Assembly: GCA_022843325.1 (NCBI GenBank)
Contig: JALHNV010000019.1
Span: 1-46,532 of the forward strand
Origin: Pseudolabrys sp.
GTDB taxonomy: Bacteria > Pseudomonadota > Alphaproteobacteria > Rhizobiales > Xanthobacteraceae
Direction: 5' to 3'
Length of the DNA stretch: 46,532 bases
Below the pieces are notes generated by a model. It worked only from the letters and a program-made list of their open reading frames with translations. It made no database searches and was not told where the DNA came from. Made by a program: the position numbers and the translations under genes. Positions within the stretch are counted from its first letter, which is position 1, and each line of letters begins with the position of its first letter. Positions 8,955 through 17,990 of the stretch are shown here, one piece after another.

Positions 8955-10086
8955 ATGCGCGCGGAAACTCAGAATCTCGTCGATGAGATCAAGCAGTCGG
9001 TAGGGCTGCTGAGGAGGCATCTTTGACGTCGATACCGCAACCCAGCGTCTCGCCGAACTGAACAAGGCGGCGGAAGATCCCAGCTTCTGGAACGACCAGT
9101 CGCGCGCGCAACGCACCATGCGCGAGCGCGATGCGCTGGAAGACCAGCTTAAGGCGATCGGCCGCGTCGAGCAGGACCTCGACGACCAACTGACGATGAT
9201 CGAACTGGGTGAGGCCGAGAGCGACCCATCCACCGTCACCGACGCCGAAGCGGCGCTCAGAACCCTCAAGGCCGAAGTGCGCCGGCGCGAAATGGAAGCG
9301 CTGCTGTCCGGCGAGGCCGACGCCAACGACTGCTATCTTGAAGTCCATGCCGGCGCCGGCGGCACCGAGAGTCAGGACTGGGCCGGCATCCTCATGCGCA
9401 TGTATGTGCGCTGGGCCGAGTCCAAGGGCTACAAAGTCGAGTGGCTGGAAGAGAGCGAAGGCGAGGGCGCCGGCATCAAGTCGGCGACCGTGCAGATCAA
9501 GGGGCACAACGCCTATGGCTGGCTGAAGAGCGAGAACGGCGTCCACCGTCTGGTGCGCATCTCGCCGTTCGACTCCAATGCGCGCCGCCATACGTCGTTC
9601 GCCAGCGTCGTGGTGTTCCCGGTGGTCGATGACCGCATCAAGATCGAGATCAACGAGAGCGACGTGCGCACCGACGTGATGCGGTCGGGCGGCGCCGGCG
9701 GCCAGCACGTCAACAAGACCGAGTCGGCGGTGCGTCTGACGCATATCCCCACCAACACCGTGGTGAAGTGCCAGCAGGACCGCTCGCAGCACCGCAACCG
9801 CGCGATGGCCTGGGACATGTTGCGCGCCAAGCTGTTCGAGGCCGAGGTCAAGAAGCGCGAGGACAAGGCGGCGGTCGACCAGGCCAACAAGACCGACATC
9901 GGCTGGGGCCACCAGATCCGCTCTTATGTGCTGCAGCCGTACCAGATGGTGAAGGACCTGCGCACCGGTGTATCGACTTCCGACACCGACGGCGTGCTCA
10001 ACGGCGACCTCGATTTCTTCATGCAGGCGGCGCTGGCGCAAAAGGCTTTCGGCGGCGGGCCTGAGCAGGTCGACGACGTCGAGTAG
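8955..10086 (+). CDS. prfB: Peptide chain release factor 2, expressed by +1 frameshift
   Basis: RF2 recognises UGA and UAA stop codons and triggers peptide release. Translation starts at the ATG at 8955 and runs 23 codons to an in-frame TGA (9024-9026); the ribosome must skip T9024 and continue at GAC (9025) for another 353 codons, giving 376 residues. The shift site AGGAGG-CAT-CTT-TGA-C is the classical prfB signal, with an internal Shine-Dalgarno sequence just before CTT TGA. Conserved features: anticodon tripeptide SPF (203-205) and the catalytic GGQ (248-250) in [10 protein letters not shown]. Autoregulation is built in: low RF2 slows termination at the UGA and favours the shift. Confidence 0.97.
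9012..9027 (+). promoter_or_regulatory. prfB: Programmed +1 frameshift site of prfB
   Basis: AGGAGG (9012-9017), CAT, slippery CTT (9021-9023), stop TGA (9024-9026) followed by C. The purine-rich element pairs with 16S rRNA inside the ribosome, and the UGA followed by C is a weak stop. Reading resumes at GAC 9025. Confidence 0.93.
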
Positions 10087-10090
10087 GCCG

Positions 10091-12250
10091 CTATCTCTGA
10101 ATTCGCTGCCCCGTCTCCGCCTGCCACGCCGCCAGCCAAGTGCGAAAGCGGTCGCCGTGTTCGGCAGCATCGCCGCGCAGTGCCGCGAACACCGGGCCTT
10201 CCACCGAGACCATCAGCACCGCATCGAGTCCCTTTGAGCGCTTGAGGGTGCTCAAAGCCTGCGCCGGCGTTTGCGCGATCGGGCCCGCGACGTTGAACGA
10301 TGTGTTGACCGCACACTCGACACCAATGCGCCGGCCGAGTGCCTTCAGGTAAGCGTAGGTGAGGGGGTCGGCGGTCTCGCGCACGATCTGGATTCGGCCG
10401 GTGCCGTCGGCATGCACCACCGACGGGATGCGGACATGCGCCTCAGGCTTCGCCTGCGCGGTTAGCACCATGTAATTATAGGCATTGTAACCGGAGTCGC
10501 TGGCACCGTCCGACAGGTCGAATAACTGCCGCGCCGCCTCCAGCGTCAGCATCGGCGCCAGCGGCCGGATCGCCTCGCGGAATTTCACTTTGGCATTGAG
10601 ATTGGCGCGGGTTTCCGGATTGCACGGATTGGCCAGGATGGAGCGGTGGCCGAGCGCCCGCGGCCCGGTTTCGGCCGCGCCTTGGTACAACGCAAAGATC
10701 GCATCCTGCGCCGTCATGAAGGCCATGAAATCGGACAATGCGGCGCGCCCTTCGGCGCTGTCGGCAGGCCTCAGTTCGACCGATTGAATGTCCGGGTTTT
10801 TGGCGAGCGCAGCGCGGATATCGGACTCCGCCGGCGGCAGGCCGCAATAGAACGCATGCTCGATCGGCGGCCCGATGCCGTGGCCGGCGAGGTAGGCGCC
10901 CATATAGGCGGCGCCGATCGGCACGCCGGCGTCGTTGGGAACCGGCGACACCCACAGATGCAGCCGGCCGTCGCGGTTGAGTTCGCGGCGGAAGTAGGCG
11001 GTGTCAAAGTGCTCGAGCAGCCGCATGTTGGCGAGCGCATTGAGGCCGACGCCGCCGGCGATCACCAGCCGTTCGCTGCCAGTCGATTTGATCAGGTGCG
11101 CGACGATGTGCATCAGCGCGTCCTCGAACACCATCTGCGTCGCCGCCGCCTTGTCGAGTCGCTCCTGCGTGGTCTCGGCGTGGGAGATGTCTTCGATGCG
11201 CAGCACCGCGTCCGGATTCCACATGTCCTTGGTGGCGATCGGTTCGCCGAGGATGCGCTTGAGCGCCGGCGTGTAAGGCTTGTTGACGAGGTCGCGCGGC
11301 CAGTTGGCGAGGTCGCGGTCAATGGCGATGCGGCCGTCCGGCAGCAACTGGATGATCGGCTTCAGCGCCTTGTAGAAACGATTGGTCTCGCGGTTGCCGT
11401 CGCCATAGGCGGTCGCGCCCATGTAGCGGCCTTCGCTCGACAGCCATGTCCAGCCGCCCTGCGTCGAGGACAGCACCGCGTAGAAAACTCCGAGCGAGTC
11501 GAACACGCTGTCGTTGCAGTACAGCTGCTGCATGCGACCGCCTTCGCACAGATACAAAGTGATGGCGCCGCGGTCGCCGAGGCCGTCGATCACCGCGACC
11601 ATCGTCGGTTTGCCGTCCTGCGCAAAAGGAGATGAGGCGTAGGAGAACCAGGCGTGGTTGTCGTGATGCGGCGTCGCGATCAGCGGCACCGGTTCGCGTG
11701 CGGCAAGTTGCCGCGTGAGGCGGCGCGACACGCGCGAGCCGCGGTCGATGTCGCGCATGTTGAACAGCGGCGTGGTCTGCCCGAAGGCCATGCCGAGACT
11801 GGCCGGCATTTCGTCCAGCAGCGCGCGGATCATGGTCGCGCCGAACGCCGCATAATCCCAGGCGCTGAACCAGCCGTCGATATCGCCGGTCGTGAGACCG
11901 AGGCGGGCGAGGGCGGTCCGCAGATCGGCGATCGACTGCTCGGGATAGGCATTGGTGTGCTTCACGGCCGCGAAGCGTTCTTCTTCGTTGTTGAACAGCA
12001 GCCGCGGCCCGCGCTCGCGCGTGACGTCGATCAGCGCGACGCCGGTGTTGTGGGTGCCGGCTGCGGACAGGCCGGCAAGATACGCTGTCTCGCCGCGCTC
12101 GATCTTGGTCCTGATCGCGGCGATACGGGCGCGGGCAAAGTCGCTATCGGCACGATGGATGTGCCGCGCGCGGCAATAGCGATCGAACAGCGGCAGCGCG
12201 ACGCGGAACCCGGCCGCGCCAAGCCAGGCATGGCGTGGCCGTAGTTGCAT
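10091..12250 (-). CDS. NodU/TobZ-family carbamoyltransferase
   Basis: 719 residues, ATG preceded by GGAGA at a good distance. Family members transfer a carbamoyl group from carbamoyl phosphate via carbamoyl-adenylate to a hydroxyl of an antibiotic or Nod factor. Kae1-like N-terminal domain motifs: GLSAAGTHNTGVALID (60-75), NNEEERF (87-93), HHDNHA (195-200, metal-binding) and VIDGLGDRGA (220-229). The C-terminal domain carries GAAETGPRALGHRSILANP and a conserved NTSFNVAGPI. About 55 residues precede the usual start of the fold and are unusual. No glycosyltransferase, nod, PKS or NRPS gene lies in the window, so the acceptor is unknown. It converges on prfB with only 4 bp between the stops. Confidence 0.88.
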   Translation of the reverse strand: MQLRPRHAWLGAAGFRVALPLFDRYCRARHIHRADSDFARARIAAIRTKIERGETAYLAGLSAAGTHNTGVALIDVTRERGPRLLFNNEEERFAAVKHTNAYPEQSIADLRTALARLGLTTGDIDGWFSAWDYAAFGATMIRALLDEMPASLGMAFGQTTPLFNMRDIDRGSRVSRRLTRQLAAREPVPLIATPHHDNHAWFSYASSPFAQDGKPTMVAVIDGLGDRGAITLYLCEGGRMQQLYCNDSVFDSLGVFYAVLSSTQGGWTWLSSEGRYMGATAYGDGNRETNRFYKALKPIIQLLPDGRIAIDRDLANWPRDLVNKPYTPALKRILGEPIATKDMWNPDAVLRIEDISHAETTQERLDKAAATQMVFEDALMHIVAHLIKSTGSERLVIAGGVGLNALANMRLLEHFDTAYFRRELNRDGRLHLWVSPVPNDAGVPIGAAYMGAYLAGHGIGPPIEHAFYCGLPPAESDIRAALAKNPDIQSVELRPADSAEGRAALSDFMAFMTAQDAIFALYQGAAETGPRALGHRSILANPCNPETRANLNAKVKFREAIRPLAPMLTLEAARQLFDLSDGASDSGYNAYNYMVLTAQAKPEAHVRIPSVVHADGTGRIQIVRETADPLTYAYLKALGRRIGVECAVNTSFNVAGPIAQTPAQALSTLKRSKGLDAVLMVSVEGPVFAALRGDAAEHGDRFRTWLAAWQAETGQRIQR

Positions 12251-12330
12251 GGCGTCTCCCGGCGGAATCGCGCTCTGTGCCGGAGAGTCTTGTTACATGC
12301 AGGCTTGGATGGCAACCCGCGCTGCCTGCT

Positions 12331-13659
12331 TCAAATGTTCCCAAGCCTAAGGCCGGCGCGCAGGAACCGCTGCGGATTGACCGCCTCGTCGTTGATGCGG
12401 GTTTCGTAATGCAAATGCGGGCCGGTGGAGCGGCCGGTCGAACCGATGGTGCCGATGACCTGGCCGATGCGAACCTGCTGACCGACCTTGACGCCGATGC
12501 TGTGCAGGTGGGCGTAGCGCGTGGTGATGCCGTTGCCGTGGTTGATCTCGACCAGATTGCCGTAGCCGCCTTCGCGTCCGGCGGTGGTGACGCGGCCGTT
12601 CGCCGTTGCCTGGACCGGTTCGCCGGTATCGCCGCGAATGTCGAGGCCGCTGTGCAGCGCCGGCCGGCCAAGAAACGGGTCCATGCGCATGCCGAACGGC
12701 GAGCTCATGTCGAAGTCGCCTTTCACGGGGCGGCGCACCGGCACCGTGACCAGCGTTTGCGTATAGCGGCCGATCTGCGCGCGGCCGAAGTGAATGCGAT
12801 AGAGCTGCCGTTCAAAGGCGCTGGCGCCCGATGATGGCGCCTTGACCGGGATGAAAGGGCCGCCGACGCCGCCCGACGCCTTGCCGATGTCGACGCCGAG
12901 ATCGGCCAGCACGCTACGGATGTGGCGCGCCTTGGTATCGACCTGAACTTCCATGTCCGTCAGCGTCGCGGTTTGCTTGTTTTCGACCTTGTCGAGTGCT
13001 GCCGAGACGCGCGACAGAATGCCTTCCAGGCCGGCGCCGCTGCCGCGATCGGCGGTGCGGGCGGCGACTTGCAGGTCGCGCGATTCAAGCCGGGCCTCGC
13101 GGTCGGGCGGGGCGACGAATATGACCTTGTCGCTGATTGGCGAGGCCTTGGGTAACCGGGTGGCCGGCGCTTCGGTTAGCGGCGCCCGGTTTGGCCGGAT
13201 CGAACCGGTGGTGATGGAGTCACCGGCCAGCGCTGCGGTTCGGGCTTCCAATTGCGCCTGCCGTTGCAGCAGCACGTTGAGCTTCTTCTCGAACTGCTCC
13301 TGGTCGAGCAACTGCCGGCTGGTGATGCGGTCGACCTGGCCGCGCAGTTCGGCGATGCGGTCCTCATAGGCGAACTGCATCTCGGCCTGGCGGCCGATCA
13401 GGCGCGTCAGCACATCCTCGCGGAAGGCAAAATAGCTGCCCGTGGCGATCGACCAGACGCCCATCACCACCAGCGTACCGACGACGATCCAGAATGCGAC
13501 CGGGCCGATGCGAACCTGTCGTCCGGCATGACCCAGCGTGTAGTCTCCGGAGGCTTTCTGGGCGCGCTGGACGTGCCGCGACATGGCGGCGGCCGACTGC
13601 AGGCGCGGCTGCGCATAGCGCGGCGTCTGCTCGGTTCTGGCATGGTGTGAAGGTGACAT
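12331..13659 (-). CDS. M23 (LytM-type) peptidase with membrane anchor and coiled coil
   Basis: 442 residues. A cytoplasmic N-terminus of about 50 residues, one transmembrane helix (about 52-72), a coiled-coil region (95-145, then 215-250) and a C-terminal LytM domain (about 310-435). Zinc and catalytic residues are present: H336 and D340 in HSGLD, H384/H386 in AHLH, and H417 in GPHLHYE. This makes an active peptidoglycan endopeptidase plausible, unlike the degenerate EnvC/NlpD activators. Topology resembles MepM- or DipM-like wall hydrolases acting in the periplasm. The start is uncertain: the ATG at 13659 has no clear Shine-Dalgarno sequence and an in-frame ATG lies at 13584. Confidence 0.88.
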   Translation of the reverse strand: MSPSHHARTEQTPRYAQPRLQSAAAMSRHVQRAQKASGDYTLGHAGRQVRIGPVAFWIVVGTLVVMGVWSIATGSYFAFREDVLTRLIGRQAEMQFAYEDRIAELRGQVDRITSRQLLDQEQFEKKLNVLLQRQAQLEARTAALAGDSITTGSIRPNRAPLTEAPATRLPKASPISDKVIFVAPPDREARLESRDLQVAARTADRGSGAGLEGILSRVSAALDKVENKQTATLTDMEVQVDTKARHIRSVLADLGVDIGKASGGVGGPFIPVKAPSSGASAFERQLYRIHFGRAQIGRYTQTLVTVPVRRPVKGDFDMSSPFGMRMDPFLGRPALHSGLDIRGDTGEPVQATANGRVTTAGREGGYGNLVEINHGNGITTRYAHLHSIGVKVGQQVRIGQVIGTIGSTGRSTGPHLHYETRINDEAVNPQRFLRAGLRLGNI

Positions 13660-13789
13660 CGACGAATCCCGGGCCGGGCGGCCGAGGGTTAAAAAGCCGG
13701 CGCCAGCCCACCGATAACAGTCGCATTAGGTTAAAATTTTAGTAATTCGGCGCCCGCGCAGTATGGGATTCTGCTGGAACTCCAGATGA

Positions 13790-14269
13790 TTACAGGTCCC
13801 GCGCGGCCTCGAGGACGGCCTCGGCGTGACCCGCCACCTTGACCTTGGGCCACACCTTGGCGATCCGGCCGTCAGGGCCGATCAGAAATGTCTTGCGGAT
13901 GACGCCCATGAATTTGCGCCCATACATCGATTTCTCCCCCCAAGCACCATAGGCTTCCAGCATTGCCTTCGACTCGTCGGCGCCGAGCGCGATGGTGAGC
14001 TTGTGTTTGGATTTGAACTTGTCCTGGGCGGCAATGGAATCGGCCGAGACGCCGAGAATGTCGGCCCCCGCCTTGGTAAAGTCAGCTTGAAGCCTGGAAA
14101 AGGCGATCGCCTCCGTGGTGCAGCCCGGGGTATCGGCCTTCGGGTAGAAGTAGAGGACAAGCTTGCGGCCTTTGAAGTCGTTCAGAGACACAGTCTTACC
14201 GCCGTCCCTTGCGAGACTGAACGCCGGCGCCTTTGCGCCTGCCTCGAGGTCCTGGGTTAAGCCCGCCAT
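13790..14269 (-). CDS. bcp: Bcp/PrxQ-type peroxiredoxin, single cysteine
   Basis: 159 residues from the ATG at 14269, chosen because AGGAAGG lies just before it; the frame is open further upstream, but that stretch overlaps the divergent AsmA-like gene and has no homologous look. Thioredoxin-fold thiol peroxidase reducing hydrogen peroxide and organic hydroperoxides. The peroxidatic Cys is C50 in KADTPGCTTEA. The resolving Cys usually five residues later is Ile here (I55), and there is no other Cys in the protein, so it should work as a 1-Cys enzyme reduced by an external thiol. Divergent from the AsmA-like gene. Confidence 0.92.
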   Translation of the reverse strand: MAGLTQDLEAGAKAPAFSLARDGGKTVSLNDFKGRKLVLYFYPKADTPGCTTEAIAFSRLQADFTKAGADILGVSADSIAAQDKFKSKHKLTIALGADESKAMLEAYGAWGEKSMYGRKFMGVIRKTFLIGPDGRIAKVWPKVKVAGHAEAVLEAARDL

Positions 14270-14431
14270 GTGCCTTCCTTTCGTCGTTTTCAACCGGTCA
14301 ATGTCGGCCATGCCACTTGCGTCCTTGGGACGCAACGGGTTCCACAGAACCGAGTCAGGGGTCGTGCCGGGTGACGCGCCAGATTTGGGCCGGGGGCGCT
14401 TCGTGCGCCAGATGAAAGGCGCCCAAGCGGG

Positions 14432-17400
14432 ATGACGGGCAAGCACAGCACCCATAGCCAGCATCCGGCCCACCATCCGCATGACGCGGACGAGGAGCCG
14501 CATCATCACCGTCGCCGCCATCCGGCGCTGCGTCAGGGCGTGTTCGGCTTCTTGCGCCGGCCCCTGATCCGGCGGCTGATCTTCGCCTCCGTTTTCTCGG
14601 TGGCGCTGGCCGCCATCGCCGCGACCGGCCTGTGGTGGCGGCTGTCGAGCGGGCCGATCGATCTCGACATGGCGACTCCTTGGCTGAAATCGGCGATCGA
14701 GGAGAATTTCGCCGGTACGCACAGCGTCGTCGTCGGCGGAAGCCAGCTCGAACGCGACGAGAAGGGCCGCACCTCATTGCGGATGCGCGACATCGTGGTG
14801 CGCGATGCCGACGGCACCGTGGTGGCGAGCGCGCCGAAAGCGGAAGTTGGCATTTCCGTTCTTGGCCTGCTGGGCGGGCGTATGCGGGCGCAGAGCATCA
14901 ATCTGGTCGGCGCCGAGATGTCGGTCCGGATCGAAACCGACGGCCAGGTCACGGTCTTTGCCGGTGCCGACAAGCGGCCGATCGCCACCGCGACGCGGAT
15001 TGCCCCGGCACGGCCGGCCGACGCGGTGGAGCCGGTCACGCCGCAGACCAAGATGCGCGAGGGCTTCGATAACGTGGCCGGCGTTCTGACCTGGCTCGAC
15101 GGCGTCGGCGCCAGCGGTCTTGACGGCCATGAATTGCACGAGCTTGGCCTGAAGAATGGCAGCCTGACGGTCGACGACCAGCGCAACGGCAAGCGCTGGA
15201 TGTTCGATCGTATCAACCTGACGCTGACGCGGCCGGCTACCGGCGGCGTGATCTTCCGCATCGAGTCCGATAATCCCGAGCGCCCCTGGCAACTGAGCGC
15301 AGCGATGCGTCCGCTCAGCGACGGCATCCGCGCCATCGGCATCGAGGCCCGCAAGCTGGCCACCCGCGATATTCTGCTGGCGATGCGTCTCGACGAAGGC
15401 ACCGTCGACGTGGACTTGCCGCTGTCTGCCACGGTGCGGGCCGAGGTTCTGTCGGACGGAACGCCACGAACGGTGCAAGGCCACCTGATTGCAGAGCAGG
15501 GCAGCGTTACCGACCGCAGCAACGACAAATTGACCATCCCGATCGGCGGGGCCGATGTCCGCTTTAACTGGGATGCCCAGCGCCGCAGTCTGATCGTGCC
15601 CTTTCAGCTCAAAGCGGCTGGCAACCAGTTCACTTTGCAAGCGATGCTGGAGAGCCCCGTCGATCAGGGTAGCGAATGGCATCTCAGCATGACGCGCGGC
15701 GATCCGGTCATCGACCCGATCATTTTGGCGGCCGGCGACGGCGAGAGCTTCGCCTTCAACCGCGTTGGCTTGAAAGCCCGGATCGATCTGGAGAACAAGC
15801 GGTTCATCGTGGAGCAGGGCGACTTCAATCGCGTCGATACGCGACCCGAGTATAATCTCGGCATTGCGCTCAGCGGCAGCCTGGACCATTCCGGATCGGA
15901 GCCTCATCTGGCCTTCGGCGTCGCCGCCACCCGGATGCCGATGTCGGTGCTGAAGCGGAGCTGGCCGATCTTCGTCGCCACCAATGTGCGGGCCTGGGTC
16001 GCGGCGAACATGAGTGGCGGCATGGTCGAACGCGTGGTGATAGCCGGAAATTCGCCGCTGTCGCACTATTCCGAAAACGGCCCGTCGATGGCCGACGACG
16101 GCCTGTCGGTCGATATCGAAACCAGCGGCACCACCTTGCAGCCGGTCGAGACGCTTCCGGCCATTCGCGACGCCGATCTGACCGTGCGGGTCACCGGTGG
16201 CACGGCAACCGTCAGCCTCGGTCGCGGCACCGTCGAGGTCGCGCCCGGACGAAAGCTCGCCATCGCCAGCGGCGTGTTTTCGATCCCCGATACCAACCTC
16301 AAGCCGACGCCGGCCACCGCCAAATTCCGCATTGACGGCACCATGCCGGCGGCCGCTACGCTGCTTGCCAGCGATGCGTTGCGCGGCACCGTCGCGCTGG
16401 CGCTCGATCCCGATGCGACTCGCGGCACCATCGCCGCCCAGACCACCGTCAACATGCTGCTCGGCAAGCTGGCACCCGACGATTCCGTGACCTATTCCAT
16501 CGCCGCCGACCTGACCAATTTCGCCGCCGATAACATGCTCCTCGGGCAAAAGGTCGAAGCGTCATCGCTGCGCGTCACCGCGGGCGGTGGCGCGTATCAG
16601 GTCAAGGGCGACGTCAAGCTCAACGGCATGCCCGCCAACATTGATCTGCATAAGCAGAAAAACGCTGCCAATGCCGAATTGCGGCTCACGGCGTCGATTG
16701 ATGAATCGGCGCGCAAACGGCTCGGTCTGGACTTCGGCAGTGCGGTCGCCGGGACGATCCCGATCAAGGTCAATGGCATTGTCGGCGCCGGCAACAAAGA
16801 CGATCGCATGAATGTCGACGCGGATCTGACGCCGGTCAAGATCGACAATCTGCTGCCGGGGTGGGTGAAGCCGGCCGGGCGGGCGGCGCGCGCCACCTAC
16901 ACGATGATCAAGGCAGGAAAGTCGATGCGCTTCGATGACATGATCGTCGAGGGGGGCGGCGTTTCAGTGAGAGGGTCGGTCGAGTTCGATGCCGACAACG
17001 AAATTGCGGCGGCGAACTTTCCGGTGTTCAGCCTGTCGGATGGCGACAAGGGGTCGGTCAAGGCCGATCGCACCAGCGATGGTGCGTTGCGCGTGACCAT
17101 GCGCGGCGATGTCTATGACGGGCGCAATTTCATCAAGGCATCGCTCGCCGGCGGCGCGGCAGACAAGGCAAAGCAGAAGCAGACATCGACCGATCTTGAA
17201 CTCGATATCCGGATCGGCACGGTCGCCGGGCACGGCGGCGAGACGCTGCGCGGCCTCGACCTCAAAATGTCGCGCCGCAACGGCCGTATCCGCAGCTTCA
17301 GCCTGGCCTCCAAGATCGGTCGCGGTACTGCGCTTAACGGCGACATGCGGGTGCGCGCCCGCGACAGCAAGCCGGTCGTGTATTTCGAGACCGACGACGC

Positions 17401-17968
17401 CGGATCGCTGCTTCGCTTCACCGATATGTACCCACGGATGTTCGGCGGTCAGATCTGGGTGGCGATGGACCCACCGTCGCAGGATCCGGCGCCGCAGATC
17501 GGCACGCTGTTCCTGCGCAATTTCTCGGTACGGGGCGAGCCGGCGCTCGACCGGGTGGTCGCTGGCGCGCCGGGCGCCGGGCAGGGCGTGGTCGAGTTCA
17601 CCGAATTCCGTGCCGACTTCACCCGCGTCGCCGGGCGGATGGCCGTCCGCGAGGGCGTGGTGCGTGGGCCGCTGGTCGGCGCCACCATCGAAGGCAATAT
17701 CGATTATGTGCGAGACGAGGTGCATCTGCGCGGCACCTTCGTGCCGTTCTATGGCCTCAACAACATGTTCGGCCAGATCCCGATCCTCGGGCTGTTCCTC
17801 GGCGCCGGCAGCAACGAAGGCCTGCTCGGCATCACCTATGAGGCGGTCGGGCCGCCCAATGCGCCGCGCATCTCGGTCAATCCGGTGACCGCGATCGCGC
17901 CGGGCCTGTTGCGCAAGTTCATTCCGTCCCCCGGCACGTTCGACCGCAATTTCATTCCGACGCGGTAA
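14432..17968 (+). CDS. Large AsmA/YhdP-like envelope protein (DUF3971, AsmA-2)
   Basis: 1178 residues. The N-terminus is short, cytoplasmic and very His-rich (about residues 5-30), followed by one membrane helix (about 49-68) and a very long periplasmic part rich in beta-strand-forming repeats. The end (FRADFTRVAGRMAVREGVVRG, then GNIDYVRDEVHLRGTFVPFY and GLLGITYEAVGPPNAPRISV) is the AsmA-like C-terminal region found in YhdP, TamB and AsmA. These proteins are thought to form bridge-like hydrophobic grooves that carry phospholipids between inner and outer membrane. That function is family knowledge; the specific paralog here is not resolved. Stands alone, convergent with tyrS. Confidence 0.85.
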   Translation: MTGKHSTHSQHPAHHPHDADEEPHHHRRRHPALRQGVFGFLRRPLIRRLIFASVFSVALAAIAATGLWWRLSSGPIDLDMATPWLKSAIEENFAGTHSVVVGGSQLERDEKGRTSLRMRDIVVRDADGTVVASAPKAEVGISVLGLLGGRMRAQSINLVGAEMSVRIETDGQVTVFAGADKRPIATATRIAPARPADAVEPVTPQTKMREGFDNVAGVLTWLDGVGASGLDGHELHELGLKNGSLTVDDQRNGKRWMFDRINLTLTRPATGGVIFRIESDNPERPWQLSAAMRPLSDGIRAIGIEARKLATRDILLAMRLDEGTVDVDLPLSATVRAEVLSDGTPRTVQGHLIAEQGSVTDRSNDKLTIPIGGADVRFNWDAQRRSLIVPFQLKAAGNQFTLQAMLESPVDQGSEWHLSMTRGDPVIDPIILAAGDGESFAFNRVGLKARIDLENKRFIVEQGDFNRVDTRPEYNLGIALSGSLDHSGSEPHLAFGVAATRMPMSVLKRSWPIFVATNVRAWVAANMSGGMVERVVIAGNSPLSHYSENGPSMADDGLSVDIETSGTTLQPVETLPAIRDADLTVRVTGGTATVSLGRGTVEVAPGRKLAIASGVFSIPDTNLKPTPATAKFRIDGTMPAAATLLASDALRGTVALALDPDATRGTIAAQTTVNMLLGKLAPDDSVTYSIAADLTNFAADNMLLGQKVEASSLRVTAGGGAYQVKGDVKLNGMPANIDLHKQKNAANAELRLTASIDESARKRLGLDFGSAVAGTIPIKVNGIVGAGNKDDRMNVDADLTPVKIDNLLPGWVKPAGRAARATYTMIKAGKSMRFDDMIVEGGGVSVRGSVEFDADNEIAAANFPVFSLSDGDKGSVKADRTSDGALRVTMRGDVYDGRNFIKASLAGGAADKAKQKQTSTDLELDIRIGTVAGHGGETLRGLDLKMSRRNGRIRSFSLASKIGRGTALNGDMRVRARDSKPVVYFETDDAGSLLRFTDMYPRMFGGQIWVAMDPPSQDPAPQIGTLFLRNFSVRGEPALDRVVAGAPGAGQGVVEFTEFRADFTRVAGRMAVREGVVRGPLVGATIEGNIDYVRDEVHLRGTFVPFYGLNNMFGQIPILGLFLGAGSNEGLLGITYEAVGPPNAPRISVNPVTAIAPGLLRKFIPSPGTFDRNFIPTR

Positions 17969-17990
17969 CGTCTGCGCGCGCCGCGGGCGG

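Noticed and set aside
14270..14722. N-terminal extension of the Bcp frame
   Set aside because: It runs into the divergent AsmA-like gene, is Arg/Met-rich, and the ATG at 14269 has the ribosome site.
14774..16549. A 591-codon open frame antisense to the AsmA-like gene
   Set aside because: Same third-position GC artefact; composition is Asp/Gly/His/Arg-rich with no recognisable domain.
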